From Cocleimonas sp. (GTDB taxonomy: Bacteria > Pseudomonadota > Gammaproteobacteria > Thiotrichales > Thiotrichaceae): DNA of 11,576 nt. A program made the translations under genes and the position numbers. Under the pieces are notes generated by a model. That model did no database searches, had not been told where the DNA came from, and saw only the letters and a program-made list of their open reading frames with translations. Numbering within the stretch: position 1 is the first letter of the stretch; the number at the start of each line of letters is the position of its first letter. Positions 1-7,811 of the stretch are shown here, one piece after another. The stretch is from the NCBI GenBank assembly GCA_023145535.1, contig JAGLDQ010000082.1:1-11576 (forward strand), read 5' to 3'.

Positions 1-3000
1 CCCTCTTCTTGCGCACGACCCGCCCACCCTGGCCAATCGACATAAACCGTTTTACCAGTACAATGTCCGCCACTCAGATCACAGGCACGCACTAAATAAC
101 GTCCCCATTGCGGATACTTGATTTCAAACGACCATGAGCCTGTGCCATCGGCGGTCGTAGTGATGGTCTCTTGCGCTAACTTGCTATGATGCTGACTATC
201 ATCATATTCCGCTAAGGATTCTGAGGACTTATCCCACCACCATTTCCAATTAATTTTATACAGTGTCATTTGCACCTGCTTCATCGAAACAGGCTTACCA
301 TCGGCATTAATACTCGCAACTTTAAGGGTATGTTTAGCATCCGTTAGTAACATGCCACGCGCATCATCCCCTTTAGGCAGCTTTATCCCCACATATTCTT
401 TATAGGGATGATAATCCAAAGCGATACGGTTAATACTAAAAGCACCACTTTGCTCAAACACACGGTTAGTAAAAATAGCCCGTAATTCACCGGCGGCTTT
501 TTCATTAGGGGCTAAGAATTTGGTAAAGCGCAATTTACCCGTAGAATCCAAACGACCTTTTAAGAGTTGTTCATCGAGGCTACTTAAGCGACGCACAGGA
601 TCATCAAAATTAAAATCACGATGCGAATCAAATTTAGTTTTTTTAGGACTAAAGCGCACCGAAATATCCGCTTTGAGATTTTCCGCCGTTGCGCCATGGA
701 GCCATTGTGATGTCAACGTTGCGAGTGGCAATGAACGATAGCCATGTAACACATCCGTACCAAAGTCCAACTCTACTTTAAGACGATTCGGGCGAATCGT
801 TTCTATCATCAAAGATTTACTAAAAGTACTCCCCCCTAAGTAAGCTTTTGCCATCCACTTGCCTGTTGCAGCCTTTTCTTTGGTTTTAAACTTAAAAGTA
901 TAAAAACCACCCACCGCATCGCTACTCGTTTTTGTTTTAATCATACGTCCACGGGGGTCGAATAATTTCATTGTAACAGGGTGTGCGTCAGGAATTTTAT
1001 TCTCCTTATCCTCAAGTACAAAGGTTAAGTAAATCGTATCTCCCGGCCGCCACACCCCGCGTTCTGCATACACCATGCCTTTAATACCCTTACTAACCTT
1101 TGCTCCTCCTGTATTAAATTGACTCACGGATAGTGCTGTTTTTGCATTTAATTTTAGATAATTCGTATCCACACCGTTAGTGGCTTTCAGTAAAAAAGGC
1201 GTTGACAATACCCTCAAAGCAGCAAAACCTTGCGAATCACTTTGCCCTTTAGCAAGTATCTGCCCTTGATAATTAAGAACCTCTAATTGTACTCCTGCCA
1301 ATGACTTCGATGTTTTCAAATCAGTCGTAATAATATGCAATTTTTCATTCGCATCCTGTTTAGCCAACAGTCCAATATTGCTCATAATAAAATTATGGCT
1401 AATGCTTGTTTTAGCGGTGTAATGAGAATAATAAGCATCTAAACAGGGATCATTACGCTTCTCCCAGTCATAATCATACCCATTCGTTTCTTCTACGTAA
1501 TCACTTATACCATCCCAACCGCTCGGCTGTTCTACATTATTATCTTCCGTATTTTTCAGAAGTATTTTACGCATTTCCGCCACTTTAGTCTTACTGGCAC
1601 ACGCATAAGTAGAATGTCTGCGTTTAATTTGCAGATTCAAACGTACCACCCCCCCTTCGTGATCTTTCATCAACTCACTCACATCAAAAGAATAACGATT
1701 CCATTTATTCGTATCGGCGGAACTCAAAGGAATTTCTTTTTGCCACAAAAATCGCCCCACACGCTCTGTTTCCTCATGACCATTAAGATGATTAACCTGT
1801 AGAAACTGTCCCATCTTATCGGGGTATATTTTAAACGCCGTCACTTTGATGCCATCAATCCCAATCGCTTCAAAAGGAATCTCTAGCGCACTACCTTCGG
1901 GCAAAATAGAACCCGCCCCAATAAATCGTAGCTGTGGCTTTTGCCTATCAAAGGTTATTTTTTTCGTCGTTGTTTCCGCTAACATGCCCCCCATTGCACC
2001 TTTTAAGCCTTTATTGATAATAAGCTTATGCTCGCCATTTAGATTTTCAGTCGGATAGAGCTTAATGATATTGCCTTCAGAACGGAGTTTATATTTCTTC
2101 TTTTCTAATTGAATTAAGCCATCAAGATTTTGCGAAGCATCTATTTCATTTGAAAAATTAATTTGCACATAAGGATTATCCCCCGCCGCGTACATCACAC
2201 GTAGATCAATGATTTTAAAATGTTTCAAGCCTGGCAAAGTGACTTCTTTACTGCCTTTGGCGTTAATGCCTAACGGTTCTCCATCCCAGCGTAATTGTAC
2301 ATCGGTAGCAAAAGATTCATGCTTTAAATTCTTAATACTAAAACGATGCTGACGACCGTTATCACTATGTTGCCAATCGATTTTAACCTGCTCCCCCTGA
2401 TAACGGGCTTGTAGCACTTTACGCACATTATCAGGTAATACACGATCTGAGACTAATAGCTCACCACTCAACGTCATTGTTTTTATTTTTTGGCCTGAAC
2501 GAGTCGGCGGAATAAAGAGCGCATTTGTCTTAATCTCATACTCCATTGGCACAACCCGAAATGAGAACTCGTAATCCTTCTCAGAAGCAGGCACATCAAG
2601 CAAGCCATTTGCTTTAATATTGACCTTATACTGAGTATCAGGCAAAAGCGATTCAGAAGGTAACCAAACAATTTCTGTTTTACTTTTAAACACAGGATGA
2701 CCCGTAATGTCAGGAAAAACCCGCATAACTCGACTCGCACTCTTACCCACTTGATCATCCATAACAATAGCGCGGTTAAACACAATACGTACGGGTGAAT
2801 GTCGCGAAACTGCCCCTTGCGTATGCCATCCGCTCAACTCAAACCAGTTAAATTTAGTTTGACCTTCTTTAGCCTTATTAGTCGATGCAGGAAGAATAAG
2901 ATCAACCTCAGCTTCTTTTTTAACCTCAATACCTGTGGTATCTGACTTTTTTTGCACCGCCTGCGGTTTATCCTCACCCTTATTACAGGCCGAAACAAAT

Positions 3001-3053
3001 AATAGAAAAATAGAAAGTAGCAAGGCACTAAAATAGCGTGATAGATCAAACAT
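1..3053 (-). CDS. Alpha-2-macroglobulin family lipoprotein, N-terminal 1017 residues (3' end outside window)
   Basis: The minus frame is open from the ATG at 3053 to base 3 without a stop. The protein starts with a lipoprotein signal: a hydrophobic stretch, lipobox V-S-A-C and acylated Cys23. Asn at +2 fits outer-membrane sorting. A low-complexity linker follows, then a first macroglobulin-like beta domain (about 65-165). Family hallmarks follow in order: MGQFLQVNHLNG at 414; Cys485; a YDYDWEKRNDPC..YY block with Cys537; the MG2 signature YAERGVWRPGD at 662-672; a Trp-rich WKWWWD near 938; and a late VRACDLSGGHC segment. This pattern fits the long bacterial macroglobulins (roughly 1800-2000 residues) rather than only the shorter E. 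coli YfhM type. Family members are thought to trap or inhibit proteases in the periplasm. The bait region and any thioester CxEQ lie beyond the window, so activity cannot be judged. AGAGAA upstream of the start is a weak ribosome site. The gene diverges from the Ig-repeat gene. Family assignment is firm; function is inferred. Confidence 0.92.
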   Translation of the reverse strand, partial: MFDLSRYFSALLLSIFLLFVSACNKGEDKPQAVQKKSDTTGIEVKKEAEVDLILPASTNKAKEGQTKFNWFELSGWHTQGAVSRHSPVRIVFNRAIVMDDQVGKSASRVMRVFPDITGHPVFKSKTEIVWLPSESLLPDTQYKVNIKANGLLDVPASEKDYEFSFRVVPMEYEIKTNALFIPPTRSGQKIKTMTLSGELLVSDRVLPDNVRKVLQARYQGEQVKIDWQHSDNGRQHRFSIKNLKHESFATDVQLRWDGEPLGINAKGSKEVTLPGLKHFKIIDLRVMYAAGDNPYVQINFSNEIDASQNLDGLIQLEKKKYKLRSEGNIIKLYPTENLNGEHKLIINKGLKGAMGGMLAETTTKKITFDRQKPQLRFIGAGSILPEGSALEIPFEAIGIDGIKVTAFKIYPDKMGQFLQVNHLNGHEETERVGRFLWQKEIPLSSADTNKWNRYSFDVSELMKDHEGGVVRLNLQIKRRHSTYACASKTKVAEMRKILLKNTEDNNVEQPSGWDGISDYVEETNGYDYDWEKRNDPCLDAYYSHYTAKTSISHNFIMSNIGLLAKQDANEKLHIITTDLKTSKSLAGVQLEVLNYQGQILAKGQSDSQGFAALRVLSTPFLLKATNGVDTNYLKLNAKTALSVSQFNTGGAKVSKGIKGMVYAERGVWRPGDTIYLTFVLEDKENKIPDAHPVTMKLFDPRGRMIKTKTSSDAVGGFYTFKFKTKEKAATGKWMAKAYLGGSTFSKSLMIETIRPNRLKVELDFGTDVLHGYRSLPLATLTSQWLHGATAENLKADISVRFSPKKTKFDSHRDFNFDDPVRRLSSLDEQLLKGRLDSTGKLRFTKFLAPNEKAAGELRAIFTNRVFEQSGAFSINRIALDYHPYKEYVGIKLPKGDDARGMLLTDAKHTLKVASINADGKPVSMKQVQMTLYKINWKWWWDKSSESLAEYDDSQHHSKLAQETITTTADGTGSWSFEIKYPQWGRYLVRACDLSGGHCTGKTVYVDWPGWAGRAQEE

Positions 3054-3289
3054 ATGAAATTCTCTGGAAATTATTATTTTTTGAATTTTGAAGAAATACT
3101 TTTACACACTCTAAAACATAGCAGTAAATAGATTAATAAGGCGTGACTATTTCACAAATTAGCAGAGTTTAATAAAAGAGAAGGGAAGCAATATAACTAA
3201 TGTAGAACCCAGCCTAAGAAAAGATAAATCACCATAGCAAAGGAGTATATTTATAAAAAAACTCAGAGAATATTGGCTTTTACCCTAAC

Positions 3290-3334
3290 ATCTACCTCTT
3301 ATCTGATTTTTGTCTCAAAGGTAGATAATTTTTT
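3290..3334 (+). terminator. Terminator-like hairpin with T6 tail, no gene visible upstream
   Basis: ATCTACCT (3290-3297) and AGGTAGAT (3319-3326) form a perfect 8-bp inverted repeat. Two further A-T pairs are possible inside, past a one-base bulge. Two bases after the right arm comes a run of six Ts (3329-3334). The T-run is only on the plus-strand 3' side, so the hairpin would stop rightward transcription. The loop is long (21 nt) and the stem short, so it may be weak. Nothing rightward is annotated upstream. It could end a small RNA, attenuate the leader of the Ig-repeat gene, or be fortuitous. Confidence 0.4.
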
Positions 3335-3359
3335 ATATTTATAACCAGTGACCTACAAC

Positions 3360-3414
3360 GATTAGTCAAAATAACCATTATCAAATCGATCAATTACTAA
3401 TCTACTTCTGTAGA
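3360..3414 (+). repeat. Two adjacent inverted repeats in the leader
   Basis: GATTAGT (3360-3366) and ACTAATC (3396-3402) are perfect 7-bp arms 29 bp apart. The second arm runs straight into a compact hairpin, TCTAC-TTCT-GTAGA (3401-3414), which shares bases 3401-3402, so both cannot form fully at once. The arms could be a protein-binding dyad or RNA structure. No known operator or riboswitch is recognised. Confidence 0.4.
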
Positions 3415-3430
3415 GCAATCCCCCCCTATA

Positions 3431-3444
3431 TGCTAATCTATACA
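3431..3444 (+). promoter_or_regulatory. Candidate extended -10 promoter for the Ig-repeat/ompA-like operon
   Basis: TGCTAATCT (3431-3439) matches an extended -10 (TGnTAnnnT), and an overlapping TATACA follows at 3439-3444. No good -35 lies at 16-18 bp, which extended -10 promoters can tolerate. A homopolymeric C7 tract (3420-3426) sits in the spacer region. A start just downstream would give a leader of about 120 nt containing the hairpins at 3454-3497. A competing candidate is TTGGCA (3464-3469), then 17 bp, then TCTACA. Both are weak. Confidence 0.25.
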
Positions 3445-3453
3445 TAACAACTC

Positions 3454-3497
3454 CATGCTCAGCTTGGCATGAAGCTACCTGTTTTCTCTACAAACAG
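3454..3497 (+). repeat. Overlapping, mutually exclusive hairpins in the leader
   Basis: CATGC (3454-3458) pairs with GCATG (3467-3471). AGCTT (3461-3465) pairs with AAGCT (3472-3476). The two stems interleave, so only one can form. A separate hairpin CTGTTT-TCTCTAC-AAACAG (3479-3497) follows directly. These lie 70-120 bases before the start codon of the Ig-repeat gene. Alternative stems resemble the arrangement of switchable leaders, but the 5-bp stems are short and may be chance. Confidence 0.35.
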
Positions 3498-3570
3498 ACA
3501 AAAATTATAAAGACCTATTTAAAATAAAAATTACAAAGCGTTTATCACAAATGCTACTGGGGATCTTCAA

Positions 3571-6500
3571 ATGAAAAATAATAAACTAACAATATGCGTT
3601 GGTGCGCTTGCTATCTTTTCACTGCACTTATCAAACAACGCCGCCATAGCAACCCCCTTAGATGCCCGTTTTTTTAATCAAAATGCCTTTTTGTATGGTG
3701 ACCATATTGAAGTAGGTATTGCACCAGATGGTGCCTTTGGCTCTGAAGTAGAATCTCCAACAGGTCAAAAATTAGGAAAACTACTGGGTTATATATCCGA
3801 CCCATCTAAAAGTAATTTTAATAATGGCTATCATGGCGATTTTTTCTTACCCCAAGTGCCAGAGGAAGGTTGGGGTATTTATCTTAATGGGACGACTTAT
3901 AATAACAACAGAAATCAACAAAGCTCGGGAATAAATGGAAATATTATAAGCACTAATAAAACAAACACGACCGCAACGGCCATTTGGAAAAGCAAGGCAT
4001 CTGAAGAAGGTAAAAATCAACTTGATGATTTGGAGGTTACCCAGAAATTTCGTATTTATAAAACAGGTCTTGCCGTTATTATTGATATAGAGCTAAAAAA
4101 TACAACCTCAAGTGTCATGCAGAATGTCTATTATATGCGAACTGTAGACCCTGATAATAATGCACAACAAAATTCTGGAAATAATCGTTATAATACAATC
4201 AATACCATTATGCACCAAGGTAGTACCGATGGTGGGGCAGCTGTCATAGCCAAACAAAGTATCATACCACAAGCTTTAAACTTAGTATCAAGAGATATTC
4301 CTTCTGTTCTGGGTCTGTGTGGTCATGGCAACAATTCACGGGTTGCACATGGAGGAACGGGGAATGTGAACTTCCCCTATTATAGAAATGCCAAAGATGT
4401 TTATGAAAATATTCAAAAGGTAGGGGATAGCAAAACGGATGACTCTCCGATTGCAATTGCTTTCAAATTTGACAACATCTATCCAGGACAAACCATTAAG
4501 TTTAGAACGGGCTATCAACTGGCGGATATAACACCTGCAACCATTGATATTAATGACTCCGACACCTCAGGAAATAACTTTACACAGACCTATGAACTGG
4601 GAACAAAGGCTGTACACATTACTGATACGGATGTTTCCATTAGTGCTGTAGAAAATGACCTATTAGTAGGTGCAAGCATTACAATAGCCAATGCATTTCT
4701 AGACGATAAACTTATCATAGAGGGTGACCTTCCTAACGGTATTAGCCTTGATAGTGATGAAAATAATAATGATACGGAAATTTACTTAACGGGAGAGGCA
4801 TCAAAAGCGGATTATATTCAAGCATTACAAAAAATCACCTTTGAGAACCAAACCGTAACGTCTCATGCAGAAAGTCGAAAAATATCAATTATGGTGCTGG
4901 ATGGCAACTACACAGCCAGTACTGCCGCCACCTCGATTATTGAAATTATTGTTCCCGTCACGCTAAATAATGACACGATCATTCAGGATAATGTTTTTAA
5001 TGCCAGTGAAGCAAGCACGCTTATTCTCACGGGTACTTCGGCACCAAATGCCGCTATTGAGGTCGTTTTTACGGATAAGGAGGGGCAAAAAGTTGCAAAA
5101 ACAGTCACCAGTAAGGCGAGTGGTGTCTGGACACTAAGCACTGACCCTGCTGATATTAGTACACTGGCTGATGGTGCAATGCAAATAGACATCACCAGTA
5201 CCGATGATAATGGCAATAAATCTTCACTGACAAAAGCATTACAAAAAGATACAACTGTATTACTAACCATTACCAGTCCGAAAAAGGGTGAAACGGCTAG
5301 TAGTATGATCCCTATTATTGAGGGGAAAAGTGATCCTGATGCAAAAATTACAATTACACTATCTGGCACTGATTACCCTGCTACGGCTGATAGCGCAGGA
5401 AACTGGTCGATCACGTTGCCCAAGCAAGCATTAGGTGACAGCATTACCTTCACGGTAAAAGCAATCGATCCTGTTGACAATGAAGCGAAACTGGATGGTA
5501 GCAATAGCATCACGATCAAAATACCATCCATTCCACTTGAAGTAGCAACGGTAGAAAAAACAACAACGCCAACTTTCACAGGAACCAGTACACCTGGCAC
5601 AAAAATCACAGTAACGGTTCCAGTACCCAATGGTGGCACGGAGACTTGTACCACAACGACCGATGCGGATGGTAACTGGTCTTGTCAACTCCCGACCTTA
5701 CCCAGTGGAGGCCCTTATACTGCAATCATCAAAACAGAGGATGATAAAGGCAATACTTCAAGCATCACACATGAAATAACCATCCCTGAGCTTCCTCTTA
5801 TTATAGACAGCCCCGCCGATAATAGTGATATTTCAGATTCATCACCTGTTGTCTCAGGCACTAGTAATCCTGACACAACGGTTACGGTAACCGCCTCCAC
5901 AGGAGAAAAATGTATTGCCATCACGGATAGCGAAGGAAAATGGCGTTGTGAATTACCTATTTTACCTTTAAATACGTCAATCACACTAACAGCCGTCACA
6001 AAAGATAATGCCAACAATACAACAACCAAGACCGTCGATATAAGAACCCCTAAACTGGCACTTAAAATCACAGGGATTGATATATCCACATCCCCCACCT
6101 TCACAGGTACAAGTACACCGAATGCTAACATAACGGTGACGGTTCCTATGAGTGAAACTCAATCTGAAACGTGTACAACCACCGTCAAGGCGGATGGTAG
6201 TTGGTCATGCAAACTGCCCGTTCTTCCGAGTGGTGGGCCTTATACTGCAACGGTAAAAGCAGAAGATAGCAATGGCAATTATTCAACCGATACACAGGTG
6301 CTTTCCACTCCTGAGCTTCCACTGAGTATTGATAGTCATGCGGATAATGCAACGATTCCTCATGCCACACCGATCATTGCAGGCACTAGCACCGCAGAGA
6401 CCACGATTACACTAACCGCCTCCACAGGACAAACCTGCACGACAACAACCAATAGCAAGGGAGAATGGAGCTGTGAAATGCCCGCACTGCCTTTAGATAA

Positions 6501-7752
6501 AACAGTGACACTCACCGTAAAGACAGAAGATGGTGCAGGCAATACAACTACCAAGCATATCACCTTAACCACACCGACATTGCCTGTGAGTATTACAGAC
6601 ATTGCGTCATCAACCACGCCTATTATGTCAGGCACAAGCACTCCGAATACCCGCATCACCATCAGTATTCCTATCAATGGATCGACCACGGAGACCTGTA
6701 CAACAACAACCAATGAAAATGGAAACTGGTTGTGTCAAATACCAACACTACCAACCGGTGGGCCTTATACTGCAATCGTTAACGCTGCGGACAATGAAGG
6801 CAATACATCCTCTATCACACAAGAATTTAGCGTTCCTGAGTTACCACTGATCATTGATAGCCCTACCAACAAGGCGGTCATTTCAGGAACAACGCCGACT
6901 GTTTCAGGTACCAGCCTTCCTGACACCAAAATTACGGTTACAGCCTCAACAGGACAAAGCTGCACCACAACAACGGAGAGCAATAATCATTGGCGTTGCG
7001 ATCTCCCTTCTTTAGCCCTCAATAGCCAGTATACGGTAACGGTTATCACAGAGGATACCATTGGCAATAGCACAACAAAATCCATCACACTATCAACCGA
7101 TAAACTCCCCTTATCAATCCTCTCTCCTGGAGACAAAGGCACAGCGGGTGACTCAACCCCAACCTTTATCGGTACAAGCACCCCAGATACAAAGATAACG
7201 GTAACCGCAGAAACAGGGCAGGAATGTCAAACGACAGCGGATGAAAATGGCAACTGGACGTGTGAATTACCTGAGATGCCCGTCGGTGGACCGCATTCGA
7301 TCACGATTAAAGCGGAAGATACCGATGGCAATATAACAACGGTTACCGAAAGTATTACAATCCCCAAAATACCCCTTATTATCATCAGTCCAACAAAGGG
7401 TGAAACGATAACGGATACAAGCACTCTCGTAACAGGGACGAGTGATCCGAGTACGCCAATAACTGTCCTAGGGCCTGATGGGGAACGATGTACAACGACC
7501 TCTGATGAAAAAGGTGACTGGCGTTGTAAACTAGATAATTTACAGTCCGGTGATGGAAAATATATTACGGTTATTTCTGGGGATAAGGGAGAAGGACAAA
7601 AAGTTTCTCTGGTCATCGTCAATATTAAAAATGCGGGCGAAAAAGTCTCGACTATTTTAAAAGGCGGAGGCGGGAATTTCTCCTTTTTTATACTGTTTTT
7701 AATGAGTCTTGGATTATTATTAAAGCAAGCGATTCAACAACATCGCCCATGA
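3571..7752 (+). CDS. Large secreted Ig-like repeat protein with GlyGly-CTERM-like tail
   Basis: The 1393-residue product begins with a Sec signal peptide (about 1-28, cleaved near A-I-A). Residues 29-322 form an unassigned N-terminal domain, rich in Asn and aromatics, with a lone Cys250. Residues 323-461 resemble cadherin-like adhesin modules (ITDTDVSISAVEN, LPNGI.L, ASKADYIQALQKITFEN). Ten Ig-like Big-type repeats follow (about 465-1355). The first two lack cysteine. The last eight each carry two cysteines exactly 12 apart (693/705, 781/793, 868/880, 956/968, 1043/1055, 1131/1143, 1219/1231, 1307/1319), probably a disulfide per domain. The C-terminus has GGGG (1365-1368), a hydrophobic segment (1369-1384) and a polar tail ending KQAIQQHRP, as in GlyGly-CTERM/rhombosortase substrates. 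GGGGA at 3559-3563 is a well-spaced ribosome site supporting this start. It is probably a surface adhesin or stalk, co-transcribed with the OmpA gene 59 bp downstream. The ligand is unknown. Confidence 0.93.
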   Translation: MKNNKLTICVGALAIFSLHLSNNAAIATPLDARFFNQNAFLYGDHIEVGIAPDGAFGSEVESPTGQKLGKLLGYISDPSKSNFNNGYHGDFFLPQVPEEGWGIYLNGTTYNNNRNQQSSGINGNIISTNKTNTTATAIWKSKASEEGKNQLDDLEVTQKFRIYKTGLAVIIDIELKNTTSSVMQNVYYMRTVDPDNNAQQNSGNNRYNTINTIMHQGSTDGGAAVIAKQSIIPQALNLVSRDIPSVLGLCGHGNNSRVAHGGTGNVNFPYYRNAKDVYENIQKVGDSKTDDSPIAIAFKFDNIYPGQTIKFRTGYQLADITPATIDINDSDTSGNNFTQTYELGTKAVHITDTDVSISAVENDLLVGASITIANAFLDDKLIIEGDLPNGISLDSDENNNDTEIYLTGEASKADYIQALQKITFENQTVTSHAESRKISIMVLDGNYTASTAATSIIEIIVPVTLNNDTIIQDNVFNASEASTLILTGTSAPNAAIEVVFTDKEGQKVAKTVTSKASGVWTLSTDPADISTLADGAMQIDITSTDDNGNKSSLTKALQKDTTVLLTITSPKKGETASSMIPIIEGKSDPDAKITITLSGTDYPATADSAGNWSITLPKQALGDSITFTVKAIDPVDNEAKLDGSNSITIKIPSIPLEVATVEKTTTPTFTGTSTPGTKITVTVPVPNGGTETCTTTTDADGNWSCQLPTLPSGGPYTAIIKTEDDKGNTSSITHEITIPELPLIIDSPADNSDISDSSPVVSGTSNPDTTVTVTASTGEKCIAITDSEGKWRCELPILPLNTSITLTAVTKDNANNTTTKTVDIRTPKLALKITGIDISTSPTFTGTSTPNANITVTVPMSETQSETCTTTVKADGSWSCKLPVLPSGGPYTATVKAEDSNGNYSTDTQVLSTPELPLSIDSHADNATIPHATPIIAGTSTAETTITLTASTGQTCTTTTNSKGEWSCEMPALPLDKTVTLTVKTEDGAGNTTTKHITLTTPTLPVSITDIASSTTPIMSGTSTPNTRITISIPINGSTTETCTTTTNENGNWLCQIPTLPTGGPYTAIVNAADNEGNTSSITQEFSVPELPLIIDSPTNKAVISGTTPTVSGTSLPDTKITVTASTGQSCTTTTESNNHWRCDLPSLALNSQYTVTVITEDTIGNSTTKSITLSTDKLPLSILSPGDKGTAGDSTPTFIGTSTPDTKITVTAETGQECQTTADENGNWTCELPEMPVGGPHSITIKAEDTDGNITTVTESITIPKIPLIIISPTKGETITDTSTLVTGTSDPSTPITVLGPDGERCTTTSDEKGDWRCKLDNLQSGDGKYITVISGDKGEGQKVSLVIVNIKNAGEKVSTILKGGGGNFSFFILFLMSLGLLLKQAIQQHRP
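5533..7107 (+). repeat. Three 525-bp tandem units encoding paired Ig domains
   Basis: Residues 655-1179 fall into three 175-residue units. Each is one 87-residue B-type domain (TSTP..ITVTVP...TETCTTT, then LPSGGPYTA) followed by one 88-residue A-type domain (PLIIDSP, then TASTG..C). The 13-mer CCTTATACTGCAA recurs at 5713, 6238 and 6763, exactly 525 bp apart each time, so the units are in register without indels. Two further Cys-paired domains (residues 1180-1355, to base 7635) continue the array but no longer follow the B-A alternation. Duplication of a two-domain cassette is the simplest origin. Confidence 0.85.
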
Positions 7753-7811
7753 AAACTATCGATCAATAATTTGTTCACACAGTATAAAAAACAACAATAA
7801 GAAAAGATAAA

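Larger units (their letters stand above)
3054..3570. other. Divergent intergenic region with dense inverted repeats
   Basis: This 517-bp AT-rich gap separates the starts of the macroglobulin and Ig-repeat genes, so it must hold promoters for both. I see no convincing protein gene or tRNA in it. The right half (3290-3497) holds at least six inverted repeats, listed in separate entries. There is also a C7 tract at 3420-3426, just before a candidate -10 element. The left half (3054-3280) is mostly featureless AT-rich sequence. A poor sigma-70-like match on the minus strand (TTGTGA, 16 bp, TAATCT) could drive the macroglobulin gene, but I do not rely on it. The length and structure suggest a long regulated leader or an unannotated small RNA. 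Confidence 0.6.

Noticed and set aside
520..3049. Short frames on both strands within the macroglobulin gene (for example 520-741, 1614-1802, 1846-2058 on plus; 2483-2785, 2834-3049 on minus)
   Set aside because: All lie inside one uninterrupted minus-strand frame with clear family motifs; their products look like out-of-frame translations.
3551..3574. Eight-codon mini-frame (ATG at 3551, TGA overlapping the start codon of the Ig-repeat gene)
   Set aside because: It overlaps the ribosome site and its ATGA overlap suggests coupling, but the frame is too short and has no ribosome site of its own; chance is the simplest explanation.
4983..7622. A chain of open frames of about 60-138 codons on the minus strand opposite the Ig-repeat gene
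   Set aside because: They follow the repeat periodicity of the coding strand, give Val/Ser-rich low-information products, lack ribosome sites and overlap a clear gene throughout.
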